A DNA stretch of 64,000 bases from Bradyrhizobium glycinis (GCF_016031655.1 NZ_JACCHQ010000007.1:161744-225743), one strand, 5' to 3'; numbered from the stretch's first letter, positions 52,878 through 62,953 are shown. Notes: generated from the sequence alone by a model not told the origin. Numbers and translations: made by a program.

Positions 52878-53942
52878 CTATTTTTGCGCGGGCGCCTGCG
52901 GCTGCGCCGGCGGCACGGTCTCGATCAGCTTGCCGGAAAACACGGGGGCGGAGGTCGGCTGGCCGCTCGGCGAGCCGCCGGCCTGCTCGACGGTGACGGC
53001 GTAGGTGGCGCCGTTGACGACGTCGGAATCGTAGGACGCGAGCAGCGGACGTGCCGTGAAATCGCCCGCGCCGATCACACCGAGCGAGCGCGGGCGCGGC
53101 AGCTTGTCGGAGATCAGCCAAAGCTCGAAGCTCTTGCCGGGCTCCGGGGTCGCGCCGACCTTGCGCACCGTGAAATTCCGCGTTGCACCGTCGATGGTGA
53201 GGATGAAGGCGGGACCACCACCCTGCCCCTGCAGCAGGGCAACATATTGCGCGGAGGCGGTAAGCGGGGCAGCCGGCGTCTTCACCTCCACCGTCTGGAT
53301 GCGGGGCGGGGGACGCAAGGCGCCGGGCAGCGCATCGGGCAGGAAGATCTGCAGCGACAGCGTCACGAGCAGCGCGGCCGCGAGCGCGCCGACGGCGGAT
53401 GCAATGGTGCGCCAGCGCTTCACGCGTCTCTCGAGCCGGATCACGTCACCATCGGCGACCGGCGCCAGCTGTGCGCGCAGTACGCTGATATCCGGTGCAT
53501 GGACCTGCGGGATGAATTGCGGCGCGATGTCCGGGATGGCATCGGGTTCGGGGCGCGACGACCCGGGCTGCTCCACTTGGCCAGGCAGCGGCTCCGGGGA
53601 CGATACCGCCTCAGTCGACAAATCCGGCGGCGCAGTCACCGGCGTGGACAATTCCGGGATGAGCGGAGGTGGCGGCGGCGAAGCTTCGGCAGGCGCAGGC
53701 GGCTCCTGCGCAAGCGCGGTGCGCGCGATTTCGGACCTGATGTTCTCCCACACGATCGGACGTGGCTCGACCGAGCCGACCATCTGGTTGAGCACGCCGA
53801 GCCGATAGGCCCACGCCTGCACGATCTCGGCGAACGCCGCATCCACCGCCATCATGGTCTCGACCTGCGCGCGCTCGTCGGCATCGAGCGTACCGAGCGC
53901 GTATTCCGCGGCGAGCGCGATATGGTCCTCCGTGTAGGCCAT
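52878..53942 (-). CDS. Anti-sigma factor (RskA-type)
   Basis: A 354-residue single-pass membrane protein. The cytosolic N-terminus (about 1-75; HIALAAEYALGTLDADERAQ) is the anti-sigma domain without the HxxxCxxC zinc motif. A Pro-rich linker (about 80-150) leads to a membrane helix (about 179-201) and a periplasmic RskA domain (about 220-350; PGKSFELWLISDKLPRPRSLG is the signature). AAGGAAATTG precedes the ATG at 53942. It lies downstream of the ECF sigma gene, separated by a repeat element, and should hold that sigma inactive until a periplasmic signal triggers release. Confidence 0.88.
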   Translation of the reverse strand: MAYTEDHIALAAEYALGTLDADERAQVETMMAVDAAFAEIVQAWAYRLGVLNQMVGSVEPRPIVWENIRSEIARTALAQEPPAPAEASPPPPPLIPELSTPVTAPPDLSTEAVSSPEPLPGQVEQPGSSRPEPDAIPDIAPQFIPQVHAPDISVLRAQLAPVADGDVIRLERRVKRWRTIASAVGALAAALLVTLSLQIFLPDALPGALRPPPRIQTVEVKTPAAPLTASAQYVALLQGQGGGPAFILTIDGATRNFTVRKVGATPEPGKSFELWLISDKLPRPRSLGVIGAGDFTARPLLASYDSDVVNGATYAVTVEQAGGSPSGQPTSAPVFSGKLIETVPPAQPQAPAQK

Positions 53943-53950
53943 CAATTTCC

Positions 53951-54162
53951 TTCACCTCTCCCGCAGGGAGAGGTCGATTTGCCCCGGGCGATGCGAAGCA
54001 TCGTCCCGCGGAAATGGCGTGAGGGGTTCAGGTCCCATGAGAGTGCGCAATCCCTCACCCGGATTGCATCTTGCGATGCAACGTAGCCGAAGCTTCGCTT
54101 CGGCGTTTTTAGAAACGGCCGCCTAAGGCGGCCTATGCCTCTCCCTTCGGGAGAGGTGAGGC
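53951..54162. repeat. Palindromic repeat element, CTCTCCC/GTGAGGG family, copy 2
   Basis: Nested hairpins inside the sigma/anti-sigma interval: CCTCTCCC-GCA-GGGAGAGG at the left end, ATTGCATC-TTGC-GATGCAA, GCCGAAGCTTCGCTTCGGCG, GGCCGCCT-AA-GGCGGCC, and a closing CCTCTCCC-TTC-GGGAGAGG. It separates sigma and anti-sigma genes and may lower expression of the latter. Confidence 0.75.
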
Positions 54163-54201
54163 AAGAAGGCCGCGTCAGCATAGACACTCTCTCATCATCC
54201 T

Positions 54202-54747
54202 CTACAGCCCGAGGCACTCCCTTATCTCCAGCATGCTGCGCCGCAGCCACGTCTTCACCGTGTTGACGGGCGCGGCGAATTTCTCCGCCAATTGCTCGCG
54301 ACTCCAGCCGTTGTAATAGGCGAGCAGCACGAGCCTCTGACGGTCCGGCTCGAGCCGGCCGATGCATTCCAGGAGCCGCTTCAGCTCCTCGGTCATCTCG
54401 CGGCGCGCCAGCGGATCGGCACTTTCGGCCGCGACCTCCATCGCCTGAGGCTCTTCCTCGATGGAGGCTTCCGACTTCTTGCGGACGATGTCGATCGCGC
54501 GGTTGCGCGCGATCGAGGCCATCCATGTGATCGGCGAGGACAGGGCCGGGTTGAACTGGCCGGCGCTGTTCCAGATCTTGACGTAAGTCTCCTGAATTAC
54601 CTCCTCCGCGAGATCCTGTCGGCGCAAGATACGGAGCACGACACCATAGAGTTTCGCGCGCGTGGCGGCGTAGAGGCGCTCGAACGCGGCCTGATCGCCC
54701 TTTGCCACCGCCTCAATCAACCCGACCAGCTCCGCTGGCGTCAGCAT
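54202..54747 (-). CDS. ECF RNA polymerase sigma factor (SigK/RskA-partner type)
   Basis: A 181-residue sigma-70 family factor of the extracytoplasmic class. Region 2 spans about 18-85 (QAAFERLYAATRAKLYGVVLRILRR, EEVIQETYVKIWNSAGQFNP, ITWMASIARNRAIDIVRKK) and region 4 about 125-178 (GWSREQLAEKFAAPVNTVKTWLRRSMLEIRECL). Region 3 is missing, as expected. It is followed by an RskA-type anti-sigma gene on the same strand. It is not EcfG, which has a NepR/PhyR partner. Target promoters are not known. Confidence 0.92.
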   Translation of the reverse strand: MLTPAELVGLIEAVAKGDQAAFERLYAATRAKLYGVVLRILRRQDLAEEVIQETYVKIWNSAGQFNPALSSPITWMASIARNRAIDIVRKKSEASIEEEPQAMEVAAESADPLARREMTEELKRLLECIGRLEPDRQRLVLLAYYNGWSREQLAEKFAAPVNTVKTWLRRSMLEIRECLGL

Positions 54748-54780
54748 TCAGCCCCCCGACACGCGGCCCGCCGCTTGCCT

Positions 54781-54905
54781 TCACCTCTCCCCGACGGGGA
54801 GAGGTCGATTTGCGCAGCAAATCGGGTGAGGGGGCGCGGGGGCTAAGGGCGGACCGTCACCCTTCACCCGGCGCTCCGCGCCGACCTCTCCCAAGGGAGA
54901 GGTGG
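54781..54905. repeat. Palindromic repeat element, CTCTCCC/GTGAGGG family, copy 3
   Basis: TCACCTCTCCCCGACGGGGA stem at the left, then GATTTGC-GCA-GCAAATC, GGCGC-TCC-GCGCC and a final CCTCTCCC-AA-GGGAGAGG. It occupies most of the 317-base gap between the sigma gene start and fliJ; the rest of that gap shows nothing identifiable. Confidence 0.7.
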
Positions 54906-55064
54906 GCACCGCCGTCGCTGGCACAGCATTGTTCTCCACCACCATAGCGCGCAGCCAAGGCAACCACCAAGGGGCGCGGCGCCACACTGTGGACAGCACA
55001 TGCGAAAACCCGGACCTTGCGGGCCCGGGTTCTGGAATTCCTGGATCGTCTGACGGCTAGCGGC

Positions 55065-55484
55065 TCAGGCGACGGCGCCAATGCGGGCACGCATCAGACC
55101 GATGCTGTCGAGGTCGGCCTGCTCGCGGGCGCTCTCCTCGGCACGCTCGCGGGCCTGGTCGCGCTCGTCGAGCAGCTCGACCTTCTTCAGCTCCTCGAAG
55201 GCCTCGGCCAGTGCGGCCTTGGCTTCCTCGAGCTGGCCCCTGAGCTCGTCGGCCGAACGGGTCAGGTTCTCGCGGCGCTGAATCGCGGCTTTGGCGTAGG
55301 TCGGGTAGGCGAAGTGCGAGGGATCGTTGATCCCGGCGCGCTCCTGCTCGGTCTGGATCTCGCGTTCGAGATCGACCGACATGCGCTGGAAGTCGGCGAT
55401 CATGGTCTCGATCTGGGTGACCCGGCGGCGCTTCTCGTCGACCTGAAATTTCTTCAGGCGGATGAGGGTATCTCGTGACTTCAT
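55065..55484 (-). CDS. fliJ: Flagellar export protein FliJ
   Basis: A 139-residue protein that is almost entirely an antiparallel coiled coil (MKSRDTLIRLKKFQVDEKRR, then ETMIADFQRMSVDLEREIQT and LRGQLEEAKAALAEAFEELK). FliJ links the FliI ATPase ring to FlhA and acts as an escort in the flagellar export apparatus. Length and charge match alphaproteobacterial FliJ. It lies 121 bases downstream of fliI on the same strand and probably shares its transcript. Confidence 0.85.
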   Translation of the reverse strand: MKSRDTLIRLKKFQVDEKRRRVTQIETMIADFQRMSVDLEREIQTEQERAGINDPSHFAYPTYAKAAIQRRENLTRSADELRGQLEEAKAALAEAFEELKKVELLDERDQARERAEESAREQADLDSIGLMRARIGAVA

Positions 55485-55605
55485 CGACTCGTACTCCCCA
55501 GAAGTCCCCCCGCTGCACGTGGGACGATACCGGTCACCCCACGGGCCCGATGGGGGCCCAGACCGGCTCTGCTACTCTGTGGGATCGGATGATGACCGGA
55601 CAAAG

Positions 55606-56931
55606 TTAGCGTTCCGTTTCCAAATTGCCGAGTATTTGCGCCAATTGGCGATAGCCCTCCGCCAGTGACGCCTTTTCGTCCTTGCGCTGGCGCAGGAAGG
55701 CTTCCAACGGCTCGTTCAGGCGGATCGCCTCGTCGACCTCGGTGCTGGAGCCGGCGCGGTAGGCGCCGAGACGGATCAATTCCTCCATGTCCGCATAGGT
55801 CGCCATCACCTGACGCGCCCGCTGGATGACCGGCCAGAACTGCGGATCGGCCGATTTCGGCATCGTTCGCGAGACGGATTTGAGAATGTTGATCGCGGGG
55901 TAGCGGCCGCGCTCGGCGATCGAGCGCTGCATCACGATGTGGCCGTCGAGGATGCCGCGCACGGCGTCCGCGATCGGCTCGTTATGGTCGTCGCCGTCGA
56001 CCAGCACGGTAAAGATTGCGGTGATGGCGCCCTCGCCCAATCCCGGCCCGGCACGCTCCAGCAGCTTCGGCAACTCGGTGAAGACCGTCGGCGTGTAGCC
56101 CTTGGCGGTGGGCGGCTCACCGGCGGACAGGCCGATCTCGCGCTGCGCCATCGCAAAGCGCGTCACCGAGTCCATCAGGCAGAGCACGTCCTTGTCCTCG
56201 TCGCGAAAATATTCGGCGACCGCGAGCGTGAGGTACGCCGCCTGGCGGCGCATCAGCGCCGGCTCGTCGGAGGTCGCGACCACCACGACCGAGCGCGCGA
56301 GGCCCTCCTCGCCGAGATCGTCCTGCAGGAATTCCTGCACCTCGCGGCCGCGCTCGCCGATCAGCCCGATAACGCTGACATCGGCATCGACGTTGCGCGC
56401 CAGCATCGACAGCAGCACCGACTTGCCGACGCCGGAGCCTGCGAAGATGCCCATGCGCTGACCGCGGCAGCAGGTGAGGAAGGTGTTCATGGCGCGCACG
56501 CCGAGATCGAGCGGGCTGCCGACGCGCTTGCGCGAATGTGCGGGCGGCGGCGTATTGCGGAACGGCATCGGCGAAGAGCCCTGCGGCAGCGGCCCCTTGC
56601 CGTCGATCGGCTCGCCCAGCGCGTTGACGACGCGGCCGAGCCAGGCTGCGGACGGCCGCACTTGATTGGCGGCATTGGCGATGACCGCCTTGCAGCCGCG
56701 GCGCACGCCCTCGAGGCCGGCGAACGGCATCACCACGGCATTGTTGCCGGAGAAGCCGATCACCTCGCACGGAATGGTGCGGTTGGCGCCGGTCTCGATC
56801 ACCAGCCGTGCGCCGACCGACATCGCGTGAATCGGACCGGCCACCTCGACCATCAGACCGCGAACGCCGACCACGCGGCCATAGATGTTGATGCCGTCGA
56901 TGTCACCGATCTGTTCGGCAAGCGCCTTCAT
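55606..56931 (-). CDS. fliI: Flagellum-specific ATP synthase FliI
   Basis: A 441-residue F1-beta-like ATPase that powers loading of flagellar export substrates. Walker A is AGSGVGKS (164-171), preceded by RGQRMGIF; the Walker B region is [21 protein letters not shown] and the ATPase signature [20 protein letters not shown] follows. The N-terminal beta-barrel domain begins [19 protein letters not shown]. It is divergent from ctrA, with a shared intergenic region that carries a CtrA-like box, so it is likely cell-cycle regulated. Confidence 0.95.
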   Translation of the reverse strand: MKALAEQIGDIDGINIYGRVVGVRGLMVEVAGPIHAMSVGARLVIETGANRTIPCEVIGFSGNNAVVMPFAGLEGVRRGCKAVIANAANQVRPSAAWLGRVVNALGEPIDGKGPLPQGSSPMPFRNTPPPAHSRKRVGSPLDLGVRAMNTFLTCCRGQRMGIFAGSGVGKSVLLSMLARNVDADVSVIGLIGERGREVQEFLQDDLGEEGLARSVVVVATSDEPALMRRQAAYLTLAVAEYFRDEDKDVLCLMDSVTRFAMAQREIGLSAGEPPTAKGYTPTVFTELPKLLERAGPGLGEGAITAIFTVLVDGDDHNEPIADAVRGILDGHIVMQRSIAERGRYPAINILKSVSRTMPKSADPQFWPVIQRARQVMATYADMEELIRLGAYRAGSSTEVDEAIRLNEPLEAFLRQRKDEKASLAEGYRQLAQILGNLETER

Positions 56932-57049
56932 AGGAGGGCCTTCATCAGCAGCGCGCCTTCATATGAGAGTCCTCATGAGATGGTCGCCTTCGGTGATCCC
57001 GGGACATCACGGTGAAAACCTTAAGTTTCGCCATATTTCTGAACGGCGC

Positions 57050-57064
57050 TTAACTTCGTGTTTA
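57050..57064. promoter_or_regulatory. CtrA-box-like site
   Basis: TTAA-N7-TTTA, one mismatch from TTAA-N7-TTAA. Located 119 bases from fliI and 316 from ctrA, it could let CtrA regulate fliI and itself. Confidence 0.5.
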
Positions 57065-57108
57065 CCCGCATCATTAATCATTGCGTCACTGTCTTTGAGA
57101 CTGAGCGT

Positions 57109-57300
57109 GACTCCCCTTCAGAAGAAGGCTGAGTCGCGGGAGTCGGTTAGGCCCGTCTCTTAAAGTGGAGCTTGAACGGAATCGGGTAACGAAAGCTGCT
57201 TCTCGCGCAAGACCTTAGGGCGATTCGACAAAAATTGCACCGGGGGGACTTGCGTTCCAGAATCAGACTTTGTTAACCATCTGTTGTCAGGATCCGAATC
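57109..57300. promoter_or_regulatory. Cluster of seven GANTC (CcrM-type) methylation sites
   Basis: GANTC at 57109, 57131, 57140, 57179, 57222, 57260 and 57296. By base composition fewer than one would be expected in 192 bases. In Caulobacter, methylation of GANTC by CcrM in the ctrA promoter couples transcription to replication. Confidence 0.7.
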
Positions 57301-57379
57301 AGTTGTTCAAAGGCGTTTTGTTGAGTGCCGCGAATGCGGCCGACCTGACGCCCAGGAGCGGCGACTATGGGGAACTGGC

Positions 57380-58081
<702 letters not shown>

Positions 58082-58132
58082 TCCAAGGGTTTACGTCGCG
58101 AGCCCAGTCAGGCTCGCTCCTCCCAGCCTGGA

Positions 58133-58157
58133 CCCCGCCGCAAATGGCGGGGTTTTC
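58133..58157 (+). terminator. Rho-independent terminator of ctrA
   Basis: CCCCGCC (58133-58139), loop GCAAAT, GGCGGGG (58146-58152), then TTTTCGTTTT. Stem and T-tract are both present. Confidence 0.85.
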
Positions 58158-58245
58158 GTTTTCGGGGGGAACGCTTCATTGGAAGCTTAACGTTGAACCA
58201 CTAGCCTTCCCCTGCCGACGAATGGTCGCTGCACATGGGGGAACG

Positions 58246-58650
58246 ATGATCCTGCAATCACTCGCCGGCCTGCCCGCCTTCCTGGTCTATTTTTGCACCG
58301 GGCTGATCGCGATCGTGGCCTATCTGTTCGTCTACACCCGCATCACCGCTCATAACGAATTCCAGCTGATCCGCGACAACGAGCCGGCTGCGGCGATCGC
58401 GCTCGGGCTTAGCCTGCTCGGCTTCGTGGCGCCGCTGGTCAGCGCCATCGCGCATTCGGCCAACGTGCTGGACTGCCTGATCTGGGCGACGATCGCGCTG
58501 ATCGTGCAGGTCATCGCGTTCTTCCTCGTCAAGGTCCCGGTCCCGAATCTCTCGGAGCGAATCTCCGCCGGCGAGCTTGCCCCGGCGATCTGGCTCGGCC
58601 TGTCCTCGCTCGCCGCCGGGCTGCTCAACGCCGCCAGCATGATCTACTGA
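58246..58650 (+). CDS. DUF350 membrane protein (YjfL-like)
   Basis: A 134-residue protein with four hydrophobic segments (FLVYFCTGLIAIVAYLFVY, AAAIALGLSLLGFVAPLVSA, LIWATIALIVQVIAFFLV, APAIWLGLSSLAAGLLNAAS), the DUF350 pattern with RDNEPAAAIALG in the middle. GGGGGAACG precedes the ATG. It is the first gene of a tight trio with a YjfM-like and a YjfC-like gene, the same order as in the E. coli yjfLMC region. Role unknown; membrane partner of the ATP-grasp enzyme is a guess. Confidence 0.82.
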   Translation: MILQSLAGLPAFLVYFCTGLIAIVAYLFVYTRITAHNEFQLIRDNEPAAAIALGLSLLGFVAPLVSAIAHSANVLDCLIWATIALIVQVIAFFLVKVPVPNLSERISAGELAPAIWLGLSSLAAGLLNAASMIY

Positions 58651-58651
58651 C

Positions 58652-59047
58652 ATGGCCGACAAACCCGCCAAGAAGGACTTCGGCAAGCGCCGGCCGGTGG
58701 CCGAGCCGCCGCCGCGGCCGCCGGTGAAGCGCTCCGGCCACGTCGCGCTGCTGGTGATGGGCACGATTGCCGTCGGCACCACAGCCTACACCTTGATGCC
58801 GCGGCAGACCTGCGAGCCTCCTCCTCCCGGCGCGGATCCAGCGGTGCAGACGAGCACCGCATGTAGCAGTAGCAGCAGCAGAAGCAGTTCTTCGGGCGGC
58901 AGCTCGGGCTCGTCGTCACGATCGAGCTTCTTCAGCAGCGATTCCTCCAGCCATTCCTCATCGAGCACGTCATCCGACTTCGGCCACAGCAGCGTGAGCC
59001 GCGGCGGTTTCGGCTCGTTCGGCCACGGCTTTTCGGGCGGCGGCTGA
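58652..59047 (+). CDS. Ser-rich membrane-anchored protein (YjfM/DUF1190-like position)
   Basis: A 131-residue protein with a basic Pro-rich N-terminus (about 1-27), a membrane helix (HVALLVMGTIAVGTTAYTLM, about 30-49), then a low-complexity Ser/Gly tail that includes CEPPPPGADPAVQTSTACSS and ends GFGSFGHGFSGGG. The ORF starts one base after the DUF350 stop and ends 3 bases before the next gene. In E. coli a DUF1190 protein, YjfM, occupies this place; the sequence here is similar in layout only. The tail presumably faces the periplasm. Confidence 0.7.
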   Translation: MADKPAKKDFGKRRPVAEPPPRPPVKRSGHVALLVMGTIAVGTTAYTLMPRQTCEPPPPGADPAVQTSTACSSSSSRSSSSGGSSGSSSRSSFFSSDSSSHSSSSTSSDFGHSSVSRGGFGSFGHGFSGGG

Positions 59048-59050
59048 TCC

Positions 59051-60211
59051 ATGCAGCGCATCACCTGTCTTGAGCGCGACGACTGGCGAGAGACCGCAGC
59101 GCAATGCGGCTTCGTCTTCCACACCATCGACGGCGAGCGCTATTGGGACGAGCGGGCCTATTACGGCTTCACGCTGGACGAGATCGAGCGCGGCATCGAG
59201 GCGCCGACCGGCGAGATCGACGCGATGTGCCTGGAGCTTGCCGGCCGTGTCATCGACGACGAACGCTCCTTGCGGCGCTTGAAGATTCCGGAAGCATTCT
59301 GGGGACTGATCGCCGAGAGCTGGAAGCGCGACGACCGCAGCCTCTACGGCCGGCTCGATCTGAGGTTCGACGGCAAGTCGCCGGCAAAGCTGCTCGAATA
59401 CAATGCGGATACGCCGACCTCGATCTTCGAGGCCGCGGTGTTTCAATGGACCTGGCTCGAGCAGGCGATCGAACGCCGCGTCATCCCCTCGCGCGCCGAC
59501 CAGTTCAACTCCATCCATGAGCGGCTGATCGCAGCGTGGAAGGAGATCGCTGGGAGCCGTCACGTCCATCTCACCGGCATCACCGGCAATGCAGAGGACG
59601 CCGGCACGCTCGCTTATCTCGAAGACACCGCGCGTCAGGCCGGACTCTCGACGACGCTGCTCGACATCGAGCAGGTCGGCTGGCGCGACGAGGCCGGCAG
59701 CTTCGTCGATCTGGACGAGAACGACATCGCGCTCGCCTTCAAGCTCTATCCCTGGGAATGGATGTTCCAGGACGCCTTCGGCGCAAAGCTGAAGGATGCG
59801 CCGACGCGCTGGATCGAGCCGCCGTGGAAGGCGGTGCTGTCCAACAAGGGCATCTTGCCGCTGCTCTGGGACATGTTTCCGAACCATCCCAATTTGCTGC
59901 CGGCCTTCTTCGAGGACGACCCGCGCGCAGCCGAGCTCGGCACGTCCTATGTGCGCAAGCCGCTGCTGTCGCGCGAAGGCGCCAATGTGACGCTGGTCTC
60001 CGGCGGCATGCCGCTCGACGAGCAGGCGGGGCCTTACGGCGCCGAAGGTTTCGTGCGGCAGGCGCTCGCTCCGCTGCCGAACTTCTCGGGCTTCTATCCG
60101 GTGATCGGAAGCTGGCTGGTGAACCACGAGCCTTGCGGGCTGTCGATCCGCGAGGACGAGAGCCCGATCACGGGCAATCGCTCGCGCTTTCTGCCGCACG
60201 CGATTTTGTGA
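59051..60211 (+). CDS. Glutathionylspermidine synthase-like ATP-grasp protein (YjfC family)
   Basis: A 386-residue protein similar to the synthetase half of E. coli GspSA and to YjfC/YgiC. Signatures are the N-terminal WDERAYYGFTLDEIE, LRFDGKSPAKLLEYNADTPTSIFEA (ATP-grasp core), WKAVLSNKGILPLLWDMFPN and SYVRKPLLSREGANV, and the end ITGNRSRFLPHAI. The amidase half of GspSA is absent. These proteins ligate an amine to a peptide with ATP; whether this one uses glutathione and spermidine is not shown. It closes the DUF350-Ser-rich-ATP-grasp unit. Confidence 0.87.
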   Translation: MQRITCLERDDWRETAAQCGFVFHTIDGERYWDERAYYGFTLDEIERGIEAPTGEIDAMCLELAGRVIDDERSLRRLKIPEAFWGLIAESWKRDDRSLYGRLDLRFDGKSPAKLLEYNADTPTSIFEAAVFQWTWLEQAIERRVIPSRADQFNSIHERLIAAWKEIAGSRHVHLTGITGNAEDAGTLAYLEDTARQAGLSTTLLDIEQVGWRDEAGSFVDLDENDIALAFKLYPWEWMFQDAFGAKLKDAPTRWIEPPWKAVLSNKGILPLLWDMFPNHPNLLPAFFEDDPRAAELGTSYVRKPLLSREGANVTLVSGGMPLDEQAGPYGAEGFVRQALAPLPNFSGFYPVIGSWLVNHEPCGLSIREDESPITGNRSRFLPHAIL

Positions 60212-60224
60212 GATGGTTTTTCTT

Positions 60225-60365
60225 CCTTCTCCCCTTGTGGGAGAAGGTGGCGCGAAGCGCCGGATGAGGGGTTCTTTCCACTCACAAGACTGGTCGTGAG
60301 GATAGAGACCCCTCACCCGGCTTCGCTAAAGCGAAGCCACCCTCTCCCACAAGGGGAGAGGGTGA
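60225..60365. repeat. Palindromic repeat element, CTCTCCC/GTGAGGG family, copy 4
   Basis: Outer arms CTTCTCCCCTTGTGGGAGAA (left) and CCCTCTCCCACAAGGGGAGA (right) are inverted copies; inner stems are GGCGCGAAGCGCC and GGCTTCGC-TAAA-GCGAAGCC. It lies between convergent yjfC-like and cheR genes and may terminate both. Confidence 0.8.
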
Positions 60366-60374
60366 AAAAAGCAA

Positions 60375-61247
60375 TCACCTCGCCGCAGCGACCTTCAGCG
60401 GCTGCGGCATCAATCCGCCCATCGGACGGCCGGAGCGCGCGGGGTTGAGCTGATAGAGACCACGGCGATCGGCGACAGGGCGGAACGCGTCCGTGATGCC
60501 GACGACGGATTCGGCCGCTCCGAGCAGCAACGTGCCGTCGGCCTCCATCGCCTTCGCCATGCGCTCGAAAATCACCGCCTTGGTGTCCTGATCGAAATAA
60601 ATCAGCACGTTGCGGCAGAAGATCACGTCGAACGTGCCGAGATGGGAGAAGTCCTGCAGCAGATTGAGCTGGCGGAACTGCACCATGGCGCGAATGTCGG
60701 CGTTGAGCTGCCAGAGTTCGCCGGTTTGCGTGAAGTATTTCACCAGGTGCTGGATCGGCAGGCCGCGCTGCACCTCGAACTGGCTGTAGACGCCGGTCTT
60801 GGACTTCTCCAGCACCTCCTGCGACAGGTCGGTGGCGACGATCTCGACGGGCCAGCCGGCGAGAGCCGCGCCCATCTCCTTCACGCACATCGCGATCGAA
60901 TAGGGCTCCTGCCCGGTCGAGGAGGCCGCCGACCAGATGCGAAGCGACTTGCGTGCCGCACGCGCCTGGATCAGGCCCGGCAGGATGGTGTCGCGCAGGT
61001 GATCGAACGGAATCTTGTCGCGGTAGAAGAACGTCTCGTTGGTGGTCATTGCTTCGACCACGTCGGTCGCAAGCCGGCCGTCGCCGTTCCTGATCTTCAG
61101 AACGAGATCGGGGATGCCGGGAAGGCTTGCCTTGCGCGCGAGCGGCAGCAGCCGGCTCTCGACCAGATATTGCTTGTCGGCGGAGAGATCGAGACCGGAG
61201 CGCTCTTTCAGGAACTTGCGCAGATAGTCGTAATCCGCGGGTGTCAC
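60375..61247 (-). CDS. cheR: Chemotaxis protein methyltransferase CheR
   Basis: A 290-residue SAM-dependent methyltransferase that methylates Glu residues of chemoreceptors. The N-terminal helical domain begins [37 protein letters not shown], the SAM-binding [17 protein letters not shown] and [12 protein letters not shown] are family signatures. Start is GTG at 61247, whose GTGA overlaps the cheB stop, showing translational coupling. The C-terminus has a short tail beyond the enzyme domain ([20 protein letters not shown]). Confidence 0.95.
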   Translation of the reverse strand: MTPADYDYLRKFLKERSGLDLSADKQYLVESRLLPLARKASLPGIPDLVLKIRNGDGRLATDVVEAMTTNETFFYRDKIPFDHLRDTILPGLIQARAARKSLRIWSAASSTGQEPYSIAMCVKEMGAALAGWPVEIVATDLSQEVLEKSKTGVYSQFEVQRGLPIQHLVKYFTQTGELWQLNADIRAMVQFRQLNLLQDFSHLGTFDVIFCRNVLIYFDQDTKAVIFERMAKAMEADGTLLLGAAESVVGITDAFRPVADRRGLYQLNPARSGRPMGGLMPQPLKVAAAR

Positions 61248-62440
61248 GAGCGGTCTCCCGCGAACAGGCGGCTGACCTTGGCGCCGATCTGGTTGAGCGG
61301 CAGGATCGCCGCGCAGATGCCGGCATTGGCCGCCGCGCCCGGCATGCCCCAGACTACGCTGGAGGCTTCGTCCTGCGCGATCACGCTGCCGCCGGCCGCG
61401 ACGATGTCCTTGCCGCCGCGCATGCCGTCCGAGCCCATGCCGGTCAGGATCACCGAGAGGATGTTGCCGTGCCAGACGTCGATGGCGGAGGTGAAGAGCG
61501 GATCGACCGCAGGCTTGCAGAAATTGACGGCGGGGCCGTCGTCGAGCGCGATCACCGGATCGGCGCCGCTGCGCGCGACGCGCATGTGCTTGCCGCCAGG
61601 TGCGAGGTAAATCCGTCCCGGCTTCACCGGCTCGCCGTCGACCGCCTCGCTCGCCGGCCGGCGGCTCGAGCGTGCCAGATGCTCGGCCAGGATGGTGGTG
61701 AAGGTCGGCGGCATGTGCTGGGTGATCAGCACCGGGAAGCGATCGATCACGGGGCCGAGCTCGGTGACGAGCGCCATCAGTGCCTGAGGGCCGCCGGTCG
61801 AGGACCCGATCAGCAGCACCTTGGGTGCCTGTGTCGAGAACGGACGCGTCGAGGGCGATCCTGACGAGGGGGCAGGCACGGCCGGAGCGGGCGCAGGCGT
61901 GGCAGGCCGCGCAACAGGACCGCGCGCGAGCGGAGCCGGGCTCGCGGGCGCCAGCGGCGGGCTCGCAACCGCAGACTTGCGACGCAGCCGCGCGCCGAGA
62001 TGACGGATCTTCTGGATGAGGTCGTGATGGAAAATGTCCGCGGCCGACGCCTCACGCGTCGATTCCGGCTTGGGAATGTAATCGGCCGCGCCGAGCGACA
62101 ACGCCTTGAAGCTGATCTCCGCGTTGCGGCGGGTCAGCGTCGAAGCCATGATGATGACGAGATCGCGCTTCTTGGCGAGCAGTTGCGGCAGTGCGGAGAG
62201 GCCATCGAGCTCGGGCATTTCGATGTCGAGCACGGCAACATCGGGATTGATGCGATCGAGCTGGTTGACCGCCTCGAGCCCGGTGCGCAGCGACGCCGCA
62301 ACCTCCATGTCGTGCTCGGCACCGATCCAGCGCGAAATCAGACCGCGGATGACGACGGAGTCGTCGACGATCATCACCCGCAGCGGCCCGGTCTCGCGCG
62401 ACGTGCCCGTGGTCAAATTACCTGCGAACGCAACACTCAT
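61244..62440 (-). CDS. cheB: Protein-glutamate methylesterase/response regulator CheB
   Basis: A 398-residue protein with a receiver domain (about 20-140; phosphoacceptor D72 in [11 protein letters not shown]), a Pro/Ala-rich linker (about 155-200) and a methylesterase domain (about 205-395). The catalytic triad fits S214 (IGSSTGG), H242 (ITQHMPPTF) and D338 (GMGSDGM). It removes methyl groups from receptors and balances CheR encoded next to it. The linker is long for the family. Confidence 0.95.
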   Translation of the reverse strand: MSVAFAGNLTTGTSRETGPLRVMIVDDSVVIRGLISRWIGAEHDMEVAASLRTGLEAVNQLDRINPDVAVLDIEMPELDGLSALPQLLAKKRDLVIIMASTLTRRNAEISFKALSLGAADYIPKPESTREASAADIFHHDLIQKIRHLGARLRRKSAVASPPLAPASPAPLARGPVARPATPAPAPAVPAPSSGSPSTRPFSTQAPKVLLIGSSTGGPQALMALVTELGPVIDRFPVLITQHMPPTFTTILAEHLARSSRRPASEAVDGEPVKPGRIYLAPGGKHMRVARSGADPVIALDDGPAVNFCKPAVDPLFTSAIDVWHGNILSVILTGMGSDGMRGGKDIVAAGGSVIAQDEASSVVWGMPGAAANAGICAAILPLNQIGAKVSRLFAGDRS

Positions 62441-62515
62441 TACCCACCAACTCAGACTGAAACGGTTCAGTTGAAAACAAGCGCCGAAGGATCCGTTCAG
62501 CCTCCGGGCGATCGC

Positions 62516-62881
62516 TCAGATCAGGCCGACTTCCTGAAATTTCGCCGTCACGATGTCCTTGTCGAACGGCTTCATGATGTACTCGTTGGCGCCGGCGTGC
62601 AGCGCGCGCGCGATATGCGCCACGTCGTTCTCGGTGGTGCAGAACACCACCTTGGGCTGGTCGCCGCCGGGCATGCGCCTGAGATGGCCGAGGAACTCGT
62701 AGCCGTCCATGACCGGCATGTTCCAGTCGAGCAGTACTGCGTCGGGCAGGCCGCGCTTGCAGGCCTCCAGCGCCTTCTCACCGTCCTCGGCTTCGAGGAT
62801 CTGGAAGTCGAGCCCCTCCAGGATCCGGCGCGCAACCTTTCGGATGACGCTGGAATCATCGACGACGAGACAAGTTCGCAT
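62516..62881 (-). CDS. cheY: CheY-like single-domain response regulator
   Basis: A 121-residue receiver: D8/D9 in VVDDSSVIRK, phosphoacceptor D52 in LLDWNMPVMDG, Thr in FCTTENDVA and Lys in IMKPFDKDI. It would carry the signal from CheA to the flagellar motor or act as a phosphate sink. Located between cheW and cheB on the same strand. The ATG at 62881 gives the standard N-terminus; the open frame continues upstream without support. Confidence 0.9.
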   Translation of the reverse strand: MRTCLVVDDSSVIRKVARRILEGLDFQILEAEDGEKALEACKRGLPDAVLLDWNMPVMDGYEFLGHLRRMPGGDQPKVVFCTTENDVAHIARALHAGANEYIMKPFDKDIVTAKFQEVGLI

Positions 62882-62953
62882 GTGAACCTCTGCTTCCTTC
62901 CCCCTTTGCGAGGGCAGTTCCAATCGCAAGTCCTCGGCGGCAATGCCGCCGTA

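Larger units (their letters stand above)
56932..57379. promoter_or_regulatory. fliI-ctrA divergent regulatory region
   Basis: A 448-base region between the two starts. It holds a CtrA-like box, several isolated TTAA half-sites (57021, 57074, 57160, 57274) and a run of GANTC methylation sites on the ctrA side. Two or more promoters for ctrA are plausible, as in Caulobacter. Confidence 0.65.

Noticed and set aside
58166..58195. GGAAC-N18-CGTT before the DUF350 gene
   Set aside because: Resembles an EcfG promoter, but the spacer is 1-2 bases longer than the accepted 16-17.
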